DNA from: an uncultured Clostridia bacterium
Lineage (GTDB): Bacteria; Bacillota; Clostridia; Lachnospirales; Bianqueaceae
DNA: 15,283 bases
Reading direction: 5' to 3'
NCBI GenBank assembly: GCA_947570515.1
Contig: CANOUM010000020.1
Span: 1 to 15,283, forward strand
Of this stretch, positions 7,764 to 14,642 are shown in pieces. The position numbers and the translations under genes were made by a program. A model generated the notes under the pieces. It saw nothing but the letters and a program-made list of their open reading frames with translations, had not been told where the DNA came from and ran no database searches. Positions within the stretch are counted from its first letter, which is position 1, and each line of letters begins with the position of its first letter.

Positions 7764-7797
7764 AAAAAAGGATGCCACATAATGCAGCATCCTTTTT
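7764..7797 (-). terminator. Intrinsic terminator after jag, potentially bidirectional
   Basis: GGATGC (7770-7775) and GCATCC (7787-7792) form a stem. It is extended by A/T pairing to AAAAA on one side and TTTTT on the other, so a T-run follows the stem in both directions. On the minus strand it begins a few bases after the jag stop codon and ends about 24 nt before the mnmE start. It closes the rpmH-rnpA-yidD-yidC-jag unit. Confidence 0.85.
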
Positions 7798-7800
7798 CTT

Positions 7801-8685
7801 TTAATGTCTCTTTTTAAGCGAAATAATTACCTTACGGTATGGCTCTTCTCCATCACTGTGTGTTTCTACACTGCGATCAGCCTGAAGTACAGAATGAATA
7901 ATTCTTCTTTCATAAGGATTCATCGGCTCCAGCACGACTCTGTGACCTGTCCGCTTTACTTTTTTAGCTAAATTAATGGCTAATTTTTCAAGTGTCTCCT
8001 GCCTGCGCGCTCTATATCCTTCTGTATCCAGTTTGATCCTCACATGATCATTTCTTCCTTTATTCACAACAAGGGTCGCAAGATACTGAAGAGAATCCAG
8101 CGTGGTGCCTCTCTTTCCAATGATCACACCCATGCCTTCTCCCTCAATGCAAACCTCCAGAATTCCTTCTTTAGAAAACTGAGTGGTAATAGAAGATTCA
8201 ATTCCCATGGCGCTCAGCACTTCCTGCAAAAAGGCCTTTACCTTTTGCTGCACTTCCTCCGCATCCTCAGGAATCTCATACACAGGCGCTGCATAAACCG
8301 GCTTGTCCTGTGTCTTTTCATTTCTATCCTGCTTGGTCTTTGTCTCTCTTTCTGAGTTGACCTTTCTCAGGCGCTGTTCGATGGTATCATCGATCACAAC
8401 CTTTTCTCCTGTTACGGTCACAGCCTCTATCGGCTGCTGGGAGGCTTTTTCCTGTACCTCCTCCGCGGCGGCGCTGCTCAGCGGTTCAGAGGACTCGATC
8501 ACCGGTTCCTCCCCCTCCTTCAATGTAGCGCGTACCTTAGCATCTTTTCGCAGCAAACCCATAAAACCCTTGCTGCCTTCTTCTAAGATTTCAATATTAA
8601 CCTGATCACTGGAGGCGCCCAGCTGCAATAATGCGTTTGTAATCGCCTCATCCAGTGTTTTAGCACTGACTACAACCGAGTTCAT
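7801..8685 (-). CDS. jag: RNA-binding protein Jag/KhpB (Jag-N, KH and R3H domains)
   Basis: This cytoplasmic RNA-binding protein is the usual partner gene of the yidC/spoIIIJ insertase. In streptococci KhpB acts with KhpA on cell division and elongation. The 294-residue protein has a Jag-N domain (about 1-52, with GSKGFMGLLRKDAKV), then a charged, low-complexity linker of roughly 85 residues (about 55-140), a KH domain with the GKRG loop (190-193), and an R3H domain with R260-xxx-H264 inside NPYERRIIHSVLQ. The linker is longer than in the shorter (about 208-residue) B. subtilis protein. The ATG start is 2 nt after the yidC stop, with AGGAGG 10 nt upstream inside yidC, so the two are probably translationally coupled. 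Confidence 0.95.
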   Translation of the reverse strand: MNSVVVSAKTLDEAITNALLQLGASSDQVNIEILEEGSKGFMGLLRKDAKVRATLKEGEEPVIESSEPLSSAAAEEVQEKASQQPIEAVTVTGEKVVIDDTIEQRLRKVNSERETKTKQDRNEKTQDKPVYAAPVYEIPEDAEEVQQKVKAFLQEVLSAMGIESSITTQFSKEGILEVCIEGEGMGVIIGKRGTTLDSLQYLATLVVNKGRNDHVRIKLDTEGYRARRQETLEKLAINLAKKVKRTGHRVVLEPMNPYERRIIHSVLQADRSVETHSDGEEPYRKVIISLKKRH

Positions 8686-8687
8686 TT

Positions 8688-9938
8688 TTACTTTTCCTCC
8701 TGATTTGCATTTTCCGTCTGCTCTTGCATCTCTGCTTGTGCATCCTTAAGTGCTTTTTGTTTTTCCTTTTCCTCCTGTTGCTGCCGCATCGCCGCAATTT
8801 TATTGCCGGCCATACTGCTCTTCATAGAGGATGCCGTACCGATCCGATTACCGGTCAGCTTATCAATTTTAGATTTAGAAGCTTCTTTCAGTTTCTTCTT
8901 CTCAATCAACTCTTCCCTTCGTTTAAGGGCTTCGCGATATTCTTCACGGTCGATCATAGAATCTGTAATAAACTGACTCACGATTCCAAACAGATTGCCA
9001 GCAATCCAGTACAGGCCAAGACCAAGCGGCATCGAAGCAGTGAAAAACGCTGTCATAACCGGAAAGACATATGTCATCATCTTCATAGAATTCTGCTGCT
9101 TTACCTTACCATCCGGACTCGCCATTTTTTGACGCTTATCATTCGCTCTCTGTGCCAGCCAGCTCTGTAAAAATGTAGTGCCTCCCGATAAAATCGGGAA
9201 AATAACACCAATTCCTGTCCAGCCAGGCGCCTCCGAGAGGTTAAATAAAAGCGGACCTCCGCCAAAGGAATTAAATGTCTCCTGCAACATATAATTACTT
9301 TCAAATGCTGCATTTCCAACAAGACCTGTTACTTCCTTTAAAACTCCCCACTGATCTCTGGACAAATGATAAAGCAAATCAATAACCGAATCGGTTGTTT
9401 GGATATCAAAGTCACTCAGGCTGTTTATAACGGCCTGAAAATTATTCGTTAGGATATCGGCATATCCCGAAACCGCTTGTACCTGAAGCGCCATACTATT
9501 ATAGATGTCGCCGATCTGATTCAGATAAAACGGAACATTTCTTAAAATCTCAAATAGTGCAAACAAAATCGGCATCTGAATCAAAAGAGGAAGGCAGCCG
9601 CTCATGGGATTGGCCTTATTCTTCTTATATAATTCACTGATTTCCATCTGCATTTTCTGATTGGATTCAGGATCCTTTTTATTTTTATACTTAGCCTGGA
9701 TTTTCTCTACCTTAGGCTGCAAGCGCATCATCGCGCGGGATGAACGCTGCTGCTTGATCATCAAAGGCATCATCAATGCTCTGGCAATAAATGTAAAAAA
9801 GATAATGGTAATTGCTAAAACATGATGCGACGTCAGGGTATTGACCACATAGAATACGCCGTTGAAGATGAAGCTCATAATCATTGCGAACGGTTTTAAT
9901 AACCAGTTCGTCGTCGCTGCCAACATCACAAAATTCAA
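8688..9938 (-). CDS. yidC: Membrane protein insertase YidC/OxaI family
   Basis: This polytopic membrane protein inserts and folds membrane proteins, alone or with SecYEG. Visible features are a hydrophobic segment about 40-60 with the groove arginine R53, a basic cytoplasmic helical hairpin (about 62-112), the conserved GCLPLLIQMPI (114-124) starting the next membrane segment, later segments around 243-256 and 288-325, and a charged tail (326-416) rich in Lys, Glu and Gln. At 416 residues it is much longer than B. subtilis SpoIIIJ (about 260). The excess is a loop of about 105 residues (136-240), probably extracellular, plus the tail. No lipobox cysteine is present near the N-terminus. The start is TTG with AGGAG 8 nt upstream; the first ATG is codon 5. 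Confidence 0.95.
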   Translation of the reverse strand: MNFVMLAATTNWLLKPFAMIMSFIFNGVFYVVNTLTSHHVLAITIIFFTFIARALMMPLMIKQQRSSRAMMRLQPKVEKIQAKYKNKKDPESNQKMQMEISELYKKNKANPMSGCLPLLIQMPILFALFEILRNVPFYLNQIGDIYNSMALQVQAVSGYADILTNNFQAVINSLSDFDIQTTDSVIDLLYHLSRDQWGVLKEVTGLVGNAAFESNYMLQETFNSFGGGPLLFNLSEAPGWTGIGVIFPILSGGTTFLQSWLAQRANDKRQKMASPDGKVKQQNSMKMMTYVFPVMTAFFTASMPLGLGLYWIAGNLFGIVSQFITDSMIDREEYREALKRREELIEKKKLKEASKSKIDKLTGNRIGTASSMKSSMAGNKIAAMRQQQEEKEKQKALKDAQAEMQEQTENANQEEK

Positions 9939-9968
9939 TGGCTTTGCTCCTCTCTGCGCTGACGGCTC

Positions 9969-10178
9969 TTATGGAACAGGATCATAGCCGCCCGAATGAA
10001 AAGGATGGCATTTTAAGATTCTGCGCACTGCCAGCTTTCCGCCTTTCCATGCCCCATACTTTTGAACAGCCTCATAAGCATAGGCAGAACATGTAGGAAC
10101 AAAGCGGCAGGTCGCAGGCTTTAAGGGCGAAATACACTTTCTATAAAAGGTAATGAGCCCCAGCATGATCATTTTCAT
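9969..10178 (-). CDS. yidD: Membrane protein insertion efficiency factor YidD
   Basis: This small basic protein of 69 residues is associated with the inner membrane face and assists YidC-dependent insertion. It carries the family hallmarks: IxFYRKxISPLKPATCRFxPTCSxYAYEAV (residues 9-38) and GGxLAxxRILKCHPFHxGGYDPVP at the end. Its ATG is 1 nt after the rnpA stop, with AAGGA about 10 nt upstream. It lies 30 nt before yidC. The order rnpA-yidD-yidC is conserved in many bacteria. Confidence 0.96.
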   Translation of the reverse strand: MKMIMLGLITFYRKCISPLKPATCRFVPTCSAYAYEAVQKYGAWKGGKLAVRRILKCHPFHSGGYDPVP

Positions 10179-10179
10179 T

Positions 10180-10515
10180 TCATCCGTTTCCTTTTAAAAA
10201 TCCTAGTTTGTTGCCAAGTCTAAACAGAGATATCTCCATATCTGTGCTCTTTTTATTTTTAGCTGCTTTTCTGGCAACGATAACAACATCATATCCGGGT
10301 AAAAAATCCGTTTCATGAAGCCGGCAGGCTTCTTTGATGATTCTTTTTACTCTGCTTCGCACGACGCTATTTCCAATTTTTTTGCTTACGGTGATCCCTA
10401 GGCGGCTCACCAATAGGTCATTTTCCAAAACATATATCGCGACGCAGTGATCAGCCTTTGATTTTCCTTGGCTGTAAACCCGGCGAAATTGCAGATTTTT
10501 GAGGCTTTGTATCAT
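10180..10515 (-). CDS. rnpA: Ribonuclease P protein component
   Basis: This basic protein subunit of RNase P helps the catalytic RNA remove 5' leaders from pre-tRNAs. The 111-residue protein has FRRVYSQGKS (10-19), LGITVSKKIGNSVVRSRVKR (39-58) with the RNR-like motif as RSRVKR, IIKEACR, and GYDVVIVARK. The N-terminus lacks the few extra basic residues that often precede the first helix, but the ATG has a strong GAGGGGGAG ribosome site directly upstream and no better start is visible. It follows rpmH by 112 nt with a hairpin between, and yidD follows after 1 nt. Confidence 0.96.
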   Translation of the reverse strand: MIQSLKNLQFRRVYSQGKSKADHCVAIYVLENDLLVSRLGITVSKKIGNSVVRSRVKRIIKEACRLHETDFLPGYDVVIVARKAAKNKKSTDMEISLFRLGNKLGFLKGNG

Positions 10516-10570
10516 ACACTCCCCCTCATTTTAAAACGTTTTCTTCCTTATATTAAAGAAGAAAATAAGA

Positions 10571-10604
10571 TTGAATCGGCTTTGTCATCACAAAACCGAT
10601 TCAA
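10571..10604 (-). terminator. Hairpin between rpmH and rnpA (terminator or attenuator)
   Basis: A 9-bp perfect stem (10571-10579 with 10596-10604) continues past one mismatch into 4 more base pairs around a 6-nt loop. On the minus strand it is followed by the T-rich, non-uniform TCTTATTTTCTTC. It sits 23 nt downstream of the rpmH stop. It probably reduces transcription into rnpA, giving more L34 than RNase P protein, or acts as a processing or stability element. Confidence 0.6.
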
Positions 10605-10627
10605 CTCATTGTCAAATTTAATCGTGA

Positions 10628-10762
10628 TCAAGCAGAAAGAGTTTTTCTGCCTTTTCTTCTTCTTCTGGATAAAACCTTTCTTCCGTTAGCGGTCATCATT
10701 CTTTTTCTAAAACCATGTTCTCTTTTACGCTGTTTGGTTTTCGGTTTAAAAGTCGTTTTCAC
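10628..10762 (-). CDS. rpmH: 50S ribosomal protein L34
   Basis: This 44-residue, highly basic protein begins MKTTFKPKTKQRKREHGF, continues RKRMMTANGRKVLSRRRRKG and ends RKTLSA. It is a near-perfect match to bacterial L34, a component of the large ribosomal subunit. The start is GTG with AGGAGG 10 nt upstream. It is the first gene of the left-arm operon, driven by a promoter at 10799-10827. The stop is TGA at 10628-10630. Its position as the first gene left of the origin is the standard bacterial arrangement. Confidence 0.97.
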   Translation of the reverse strand: MKTTFKPKTKQRKREHGFRKRMMTANGRKVLSRRRRKGRKTLSA

Positions 10763-10798
10763 AGAGACTACACCTCCTTATTTTAGAGCACCGTTTTC

Positions 10799-10827
10799 AT
10801 TATATTTAAGGGATTTCATTAAGTCAA
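10799..10827 (-). promoter_or_regulatory. Strong sigma-A-type promoter for rpmH
   Basis: On the minus strand TTGACT (10822-10827), a 17-nt spacer and TATAAT (10799-10804) form a near-consensus promoter. Initiation near 10792 gives a leader of about 30 nt with AGGAGG before the GTG of rpmH. This is the strongest promoter match in the window, as expected for a ribosomal protein gene. Confidence 0.88.
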
Positions 10828-10853
10828 GCTTTTTTTCACCTAAAAAGAACTTT

Positions 10854-11209
10854 TTACGATGACAAATCCATCAGGCGATAGGGAGCTATTTCCAAAAAAC
10901 CTTTTTCATCGACCGTAATCAAAGTTGCACCTCTGTGCCCAATATCTTCCTCAATGCCAAGCATAGCAGAATAATAAGTGCTATAACCAACCGTAGCTCA
11001 TCTAAATTCCCTTATACCCAAAAAGAAAAACAACATATTCATACTGATCTGTTTGCGTTCTATAAGTACCAGTTTCTTCATTTATAATATAATGATAAAA
11101 TGAACCACAGGATCAAAATATTTCCTGCCGCTACTTCTTCTGCTGCTTTTGCTCCTAAAGAAGATATTTATATTTATCTACGACCCACCCGATCGAACAT
11201 TTCATTCAT
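10854..11209 (-). pseudogene. Decayed gene remnants between rpmH and oriC (family not recognised)
   Basis: An ATG at 11209 with AAGGAG 5 nt upstream opens a frame that reads MNEMFDRVGRR and stops at 11174. Beyond it, protein-like stretches appear in shifting frames: GAKAAEEVAAGN, then NEETGTYRTQTDQYEYVV ending near 11000, and then an open stretch of 47 codons (10854-10997) containing MLGIEEDIGHRGATLITVDE and ending LMDLSS. The balanced amino acid composition and sequential frame switches suggest one or two genes broken by frameshifts rather than random DNA. A promoter at 11247-11275 appears intact. I do not recognise the family. A genuine short ORF of 36 codons (10854-10964) is a less likely alternative. 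Confidence 0.45.
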
Positions 11210-11246
11210 TTTTTCTCCTTTACGTACATATTAAAACTATATATGC

Positions 11247-11275
11247 ATCATAGCAAAAAGCAGACTTTTTTTCAA
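11247..11275 (-). promoter_or_regulatory. Promoter upstream of the decayed gene
   Basis: On the minus strand TTGAAA (11270-11275), a 17-nt spacer and TATGAT (11247-11252) each match consensus at five of six positions. Initiation near 11240 would give a leader of about 30 nt before the ribosome site and ATG at 11209. It diverges from dnaA and lies beside the first DnaA boxes. Confidence 0.6.
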
Positions 11276-11310
11276 ATCTCTTACTTAAATGAAACCCATT
11301 TTCTTTTAAG

Positions 11311-11813
11311 TTATCCACAAAAAAAGGGTGAGTTATTCACAAATTGTGGACAAATGTATGTTCTATAAGTCTTCTCAAGCCTTTATTTACCTATATCCCA
11401 GTTATCAACATTTGTGTACAAAGTTATCCACATTATCAACATTATTCCCCATTTCTTTACAAAATTATTACGTAAGTTTATGAAAATGAAATACTTTTCT
11501 GTAAAAAGACAGCAAAATCCTTCTTAATTATCCATTTTTATACAGTAAATCCTTTTTTTAGCATTTTTACAAAAAGTTATCCACAAAGTTGTCCACACAC
11601 AAATTTGAATTCTTGCTTGATTTCTTTGTATATCTATTGAATAATTCACTGATTTTTGATATGCTATATACACATTTTATGATCCGCTGTCATAAAAACC
11701 TTAAGTTATCCACAAAATGTGGATAACCTTGTGAGTAACTTTTTTATCTTCTTGCAAATTCCTTTATTTTTCTAGCTTTCCTGATGTGAAAAAAGTTATC
11801 CACTTTATTCACT
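11311..11813. other. oriC: oriC, upstream DnaA-box cluster
   Basis: This AT-rich gap before dnaA contains five perfect TTATCCACA boxes: plus strand at 11311, 11424, 11577 and 11706 (first bases), and minus strand at 11718-11726. Near-matches are TTATTCACA 11333-11341, TTGTCCACA on the minus strand at 11345-11353 and on the plus strand at 11589-11597, TTATCAACA at 11402-11410 and 11433-11441, and TTATCCACT then TTATTCACT at 11796-11813, just before the dnaA ribosome site. By analogy with B. subtilis this is the upstream half of a bipartite origin, and it probably also mediates DnaA autoregulation. Confidence 0.92.
11656..11683 (+). promoter_or_regulatory. Candidate dnaA promoter
   Basis: TTGATA (11656-11661), a 16-nt spacer and TATGAT (11678-11683) lie upstream of dnaA. 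Initiation near 11690 would place the inverted pair of perfect DnaA boxes (11706-11726) just downstream of the start, suited to autorepression. A second possibility is TTGATT-N17-AATAAT ending at 11644. The leader would be about 155 nt. Confidence 0.5.
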
Positions 11814-11845
11814 TTTTCATTCTTTTTCACAGGAGGACTCTATTC

Positions 11846-13198
11846 ATGATATATGATGCTGCTCTCATCTATAACAGCCTCAAAGAGCTTCTGCAATCCA
11901 AGCTGCAGCCCGTCACCTTTGATGCTTTATTTAAAGATCTGACACCTGTCATCGTTGAAAATCAGGTACTGATCCTTGAAACCGCACAGCCCGCTACCAA
12001 AGATATTATTTCTAAATCCGGACGCTATGCTTCCCTGATCCATCAGTGTTTTGAAGAACTTGGATATAATACTTTTTCATTTCGGATCATTGACGAAGGC
12101 ACCTATACTCCTTCAGAAGAAACAGCCCCTCCTGAAGAAAAAAGTACGGTTGATCTAGCCAAAAAAGCAGGCCTTAACCCCAGATATACCTTTGAAGACT
12201 TTGTGTCCGGTACCAACAATCGTTTGGCCTACGCTTCTGCTGTTGCAGTAGCCGATTCTCCCGGAGATACCTATAATCCCCTGTATATCTGGGGAAATTC
12301 AGGGCTCGGCAAAACCCATCTCATGCAGTCCATCGGCCATCATGTCCTGCGCAACGATCCTACCAAAAAGGTTTTGTATGTTTCCTCTGAAACCTTCACC
12401 AATGAAATGATCACCGCAATCGGAAGCAACACCAACGAAAAATTCCGTCAAAAATACCGCCAGATTGACGTGCTGCTGATTGATGATATCCAGTTTTTAG
12501 GAGGAAAAGAAGGTACGCAGGATGAATTTTTCCATACCTTCAATACGCTTTACCAAGATAATAAACAGATCGTCATCTCCGGTGACCGCCCTCCCGAAGA
12601 AATTCAGCTTTTAGAAGAACGCATCCGCTCCCGGTTTAAATGGGGTATGATTACGGATATTAAACCACCCGATTATGAAACACGCGTTGCTATTTTACAG
12701 AAAAAAGCACAGTATAATCATATGGACATCGACATTTCCGTTCTAAGCTACATAGCTAATAATGTCTCCTCCAATATCCGAGAGCTCGAAGGAGCGCTCA
12801 CACGTGTCAGCGGCTTCAGCAGACTTTATCACGACCGCCCCATCGACATAGAACTGGCTCAGGAGGCTCTCAAAGATTATATCGGCGCTGACGCGCAAAA
12901 AATGATCACGATCCCGCGTATCATCGATATCGTTTGCGAACGGTATCATATCCGCGCAGAAGATGTTCGTTCCAAAAAGAAACCCAAGGAAATTGCTTAT
13001 CCAAGACAAATTGCTATGTATCTCAGCCGAAAGCTCACAGAAGAGCCCCTTTCTAACATTGGCAGCTATTTTGGAGGCCGGGATCACACTACCGTCATCC
13101 ATGCCTGCAACAAAATTGTTGATGATCTAAAGGGCAATCAAGGAGATGAACTCAGAAGAGCTCTGGAAGATATGGAAAGACGAATTAATGGTGAATAA
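11846..13198 (+). CDS. dnaA: Chromosomal replication initiator protein DnaA
   Basis: DnaA binds its boxes, oligomerises with ATP and melts the origin. With this start it has 450 residues, close to B. subtilis DnaA (446). Domain I is about 1-82 and a short linker about 85-110. The AAA+ domain has Walker A GNSGLGKTH (150-158), Walker B LLIDD (210-214), sensor-1 region ISGDRPP (244-250) and the arginine-finger segment EERIRSRF (257-264). Domain IV carries the signature GGRDHTTVIHA (410-420). The ATG at 11846 has AGGAGG 9 nt upstream. An in-frame ATG at 11786 is rejected because it has no ribosome site and would translate DnaA boxes. It is flanked by DnaA-box clusters on both sides. Confidence 0.99.
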   Translation: MIYDAALIYNSLKELLQSKLQPVTFDALFKDLTPVIVENQVLILETAQPATKDIISKSGRYASLIHQCFEELGYNTFSFRIIDEGTYTPSEETAPPEEKSTVDLAKKAGLNPRYTFEDFVSGTNNRLAYASAVAVADSPGDTYNPLYIWGNSGLGKTHLMQSIGHHVLRNDPTKKVLYVSSETFTNEMITAIGSNTNEKFRQKYRQIDVLLIDDIQFLGGKEGTQDEFFHTFNTLYQDNKQIVISGDRPPEEIQLLEERIRSRFKWGMITDIKPPDYETRVAILQKKAQYNHMDIDISVLSYIANNVSSNIRELEGALTRVSGFSRLYHDRPIDIELAQEALKDYIGADAQKMITIPRIIDIVCERYHIRAEDVRSKKKPKEIAYPRQIAMYLSRKLTEEPLSNIGSYFGGRDHTTVIHACNKIVDDLKGNQGDELRRALEDMERRINGE

Positions 13199-13217
13199 TT
13201 ATTCAAATATTCACTTT

Positions 13218-13430
13218 TTATTCACTCTGTTTTTTATCCACATTTTTTAGTGCATAACCTCATTTTTTTGGTGGATAACCTGTGGATTTCATGTGGATAA
13301 CTTTTCATCATTTTTCACCTATGTGGATTAAGTGGATAACTCGACATTTTTCGCTATTTTATCCACAGACTTTTCAACACTTCAAAGCCTTTGTAGCAAA
13401 GGGCTAAGCCCACTTTTCCACAAATTCACA
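13218..13430. other. oriC: oriC, downstream DnaA-box cluster (dnaA-dnaN gap)
   Basis: The 323-bp gap between dnaA and dnaN holds three perfect boxes: 13234-13242 (plus), 13292-13300 (minus) and 13359-13367 (plus). Near-matches are at 13218-13226, 13270-13278, 13281-13289, 13322-13330, 13331-13339, 13414-13422 and 13422-13430. The minus-strand matches at 13270, 13281 and 13292 are spaced exactly 11 bp apart. This is the downstream half of the bipartite origin. I see no gene in the gap, and the open frame at 13332-13538 runs through the boxes and is not credible. Confidence 0.92.
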
Positions 13431-13480
13431 GCCCCTACTACTATAACTACTAATAAATACTTATATATATTATATATAAC
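13431..13480. other. Putative unwinding element: GC patch, DnaA-trios and AT-only DUE
   Basis: After two abutting DnaA-box-like sites (13414-13430) come GCCCC (13431-13435), then in-register CTA triplets from 13435 (CTA CTA CTA TAA CTA CTA ATA), then an almost pure A/T run (13453-13479) with alternating TATATA. In B. subtilis this order, with trios read as 3'-GAT-5' on the complementary strand, defines the basal unwinding system on which DnaA builds a filament on single-stranded DNA. Confidence 0.8.
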
Positions 13481-13521
13481 GCATCGCTGTAGAGATATTC
13501 ACAGCATGAAAGGAGACTACT

Positions 13522-14628
13522 ATGCTAACTATCTGTAACCGTAACGATCTTCTCAAAAGTGTTGGAATTGTATCAAAAGCCGTTTCTTCTAAAACGACGC
13601 TTCCTATCCTCGAATGCATTCTGCTGGATGCAGAAGGAAATCAATTGACACTGCTTGGCAATGATCTGGAACTTGGCATTCAGACAACGATCGAGGCCAC
13701 TGTCAAAAAAGAAGGCTGCATTGCCGTCAATGCCCGCATCTTCTCTGAAATCATTCGCAGGCTTCCAGATGAAGATATCAAAATAGAAACCGATGATCAT
13801 CATAATATCACCATTGAATGTGACCGTTCTAAATTTAACATTGCAGGACAATCCGGTGAGGACTTTCCGAGACTTCCCGAGGTGGAATCCAAACAGCAAA
13901 TCGTACTTCCTCAGGCGACTTTTAAAGACATGATTCATAATACGATTTTTTCAATCGCTCCTGAAGATAGCGGCAGGCCGATCCTGACCGGTGAATTGAT
14001 GGATATTCGCGATGGGTATTTGTATTTGGTTGCTGTAGACGGCTTCCGTATTTCCATGCGCCGTACACAGGTCAATTGTGCAGAAGAATTTAAAGTAACG
14101 GTACCGGGAAAAGCCCTGAATGAAATCCACAAGATTTTGGAAAATGAGGAAGATTCTCTTATGACGGTAAGCTTTACCGGAAAGCATGTTATCTTTCAGA
14201 TGAATGAAACAATTGTGCTTTCTCGTTTATTAGAAGGTGACTTTTTACAGTATCAGCGCAATTTAAATATGGATTTTCAATCTAAAGTAATCATCAATAA
14301 AAAGGAGCTGCTTGACAGTGTAGACAGAGCTGCTTTAATTAGCCGGGAAAGTAAAAACAGCCCGATCCGGCTGCAGATCGAAGGCGATAAAATGATTATT
14401 ACTTCCAATGCTGAAAACGGCAGCGCCTATGAAGAAATCGCGCTGAATCTTGAAGGAGAAGGCCTTACCATTGCTTTTAATCCAAAGTATTTTCTGGATG
14501 CGCTCAAAGCAATCGAAGAAGAGGAAATCTGTATTCATCTGTCTTCTTCTCTGACGCCCTGCATTATTCAGGATGTGGAATCAGAAGATTATAAATATTT
14601 TATCCTTCCGATTCGCCTTCACAGCTGA
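13522..14628 (+). CDS. dnaN: DNA polymerase III beta subunit (sliding clamp)
   Basis: The ring-shaped dimeric clamp tethers the replicative polymerase to DNA and recruits repair and regulatory partners. At 368 residues it has the normal length for three repeated clamp domains of about 120 residues. Recognisable stretches are SKTTLPILECILLDA (23-37), FPRLPEVE, GRPILTGELMDI in the second domain, VAVDGFRISMRR, and the C-terminal YFILPIRL, which forms part of the partner-binding pocket. The ATG has AAAGGAG about 6 nt upstream. It lies 323 nt after dnaA, with the origin unwinding region in between, and 14 nt before the S4-domain gene. Confidence 0.98.
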   Translation: MLTICNRNDLLKSVGIVSKAVSSKTTLPILECILLDAEGNQLTLLGNDLELGIQTTIEATVKKEGCIAVNARIFSEIIRRLPDEDIKIETDDHHNITIECDRSKFNIAGQSGEDFPRLPEVESKQQIVLPQATFKDMIHNTIFSIAPEDSGRPILTGELMDIRDGYLYLVAVDGFRISMRRTQVNCAEEFKVTVPGKALNEIHKILENEEDSLMTVSFTGKHVIFQMNETIVLSRLLEGDFLQYQRNLNMDFQSKVIINKKELLDSVDRAALISRESKNSPIRLQIEGDKMIITSNAENGSAYEEIALNLEGEGLTIAFNPKYFLDALKAIEEEEICIHLSSSLTPCIIQDVESEDYKYFILPIRLHS

Positions 14629-14642
14629 GAACGGAGGAAAAT

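Noticed and set aside
7764..7797. Hairpin as part of a small RNA gene between jag and mnmE
   Set aside because: There is no promoter or space for one; the stem with flanking A/T runs is fully explained as a terminator.
11786..11845. In-frame 20-codon N-terminal extension of dnaA
   Set aside because: It has no ribosome site, it translates two DnaA-box-like sequences into an unlikely His/Phe-rich peptide, and the ATG at 11846 has AGGAGG at ideal spacing.
13332..13538. 68-codon open frame in the dnaA-dnaN gap
   Set aside because: It runs through DnaA boxes, the trio repeats and the AT-only element and overlaps the dnaN start; the composition is not protein-like.
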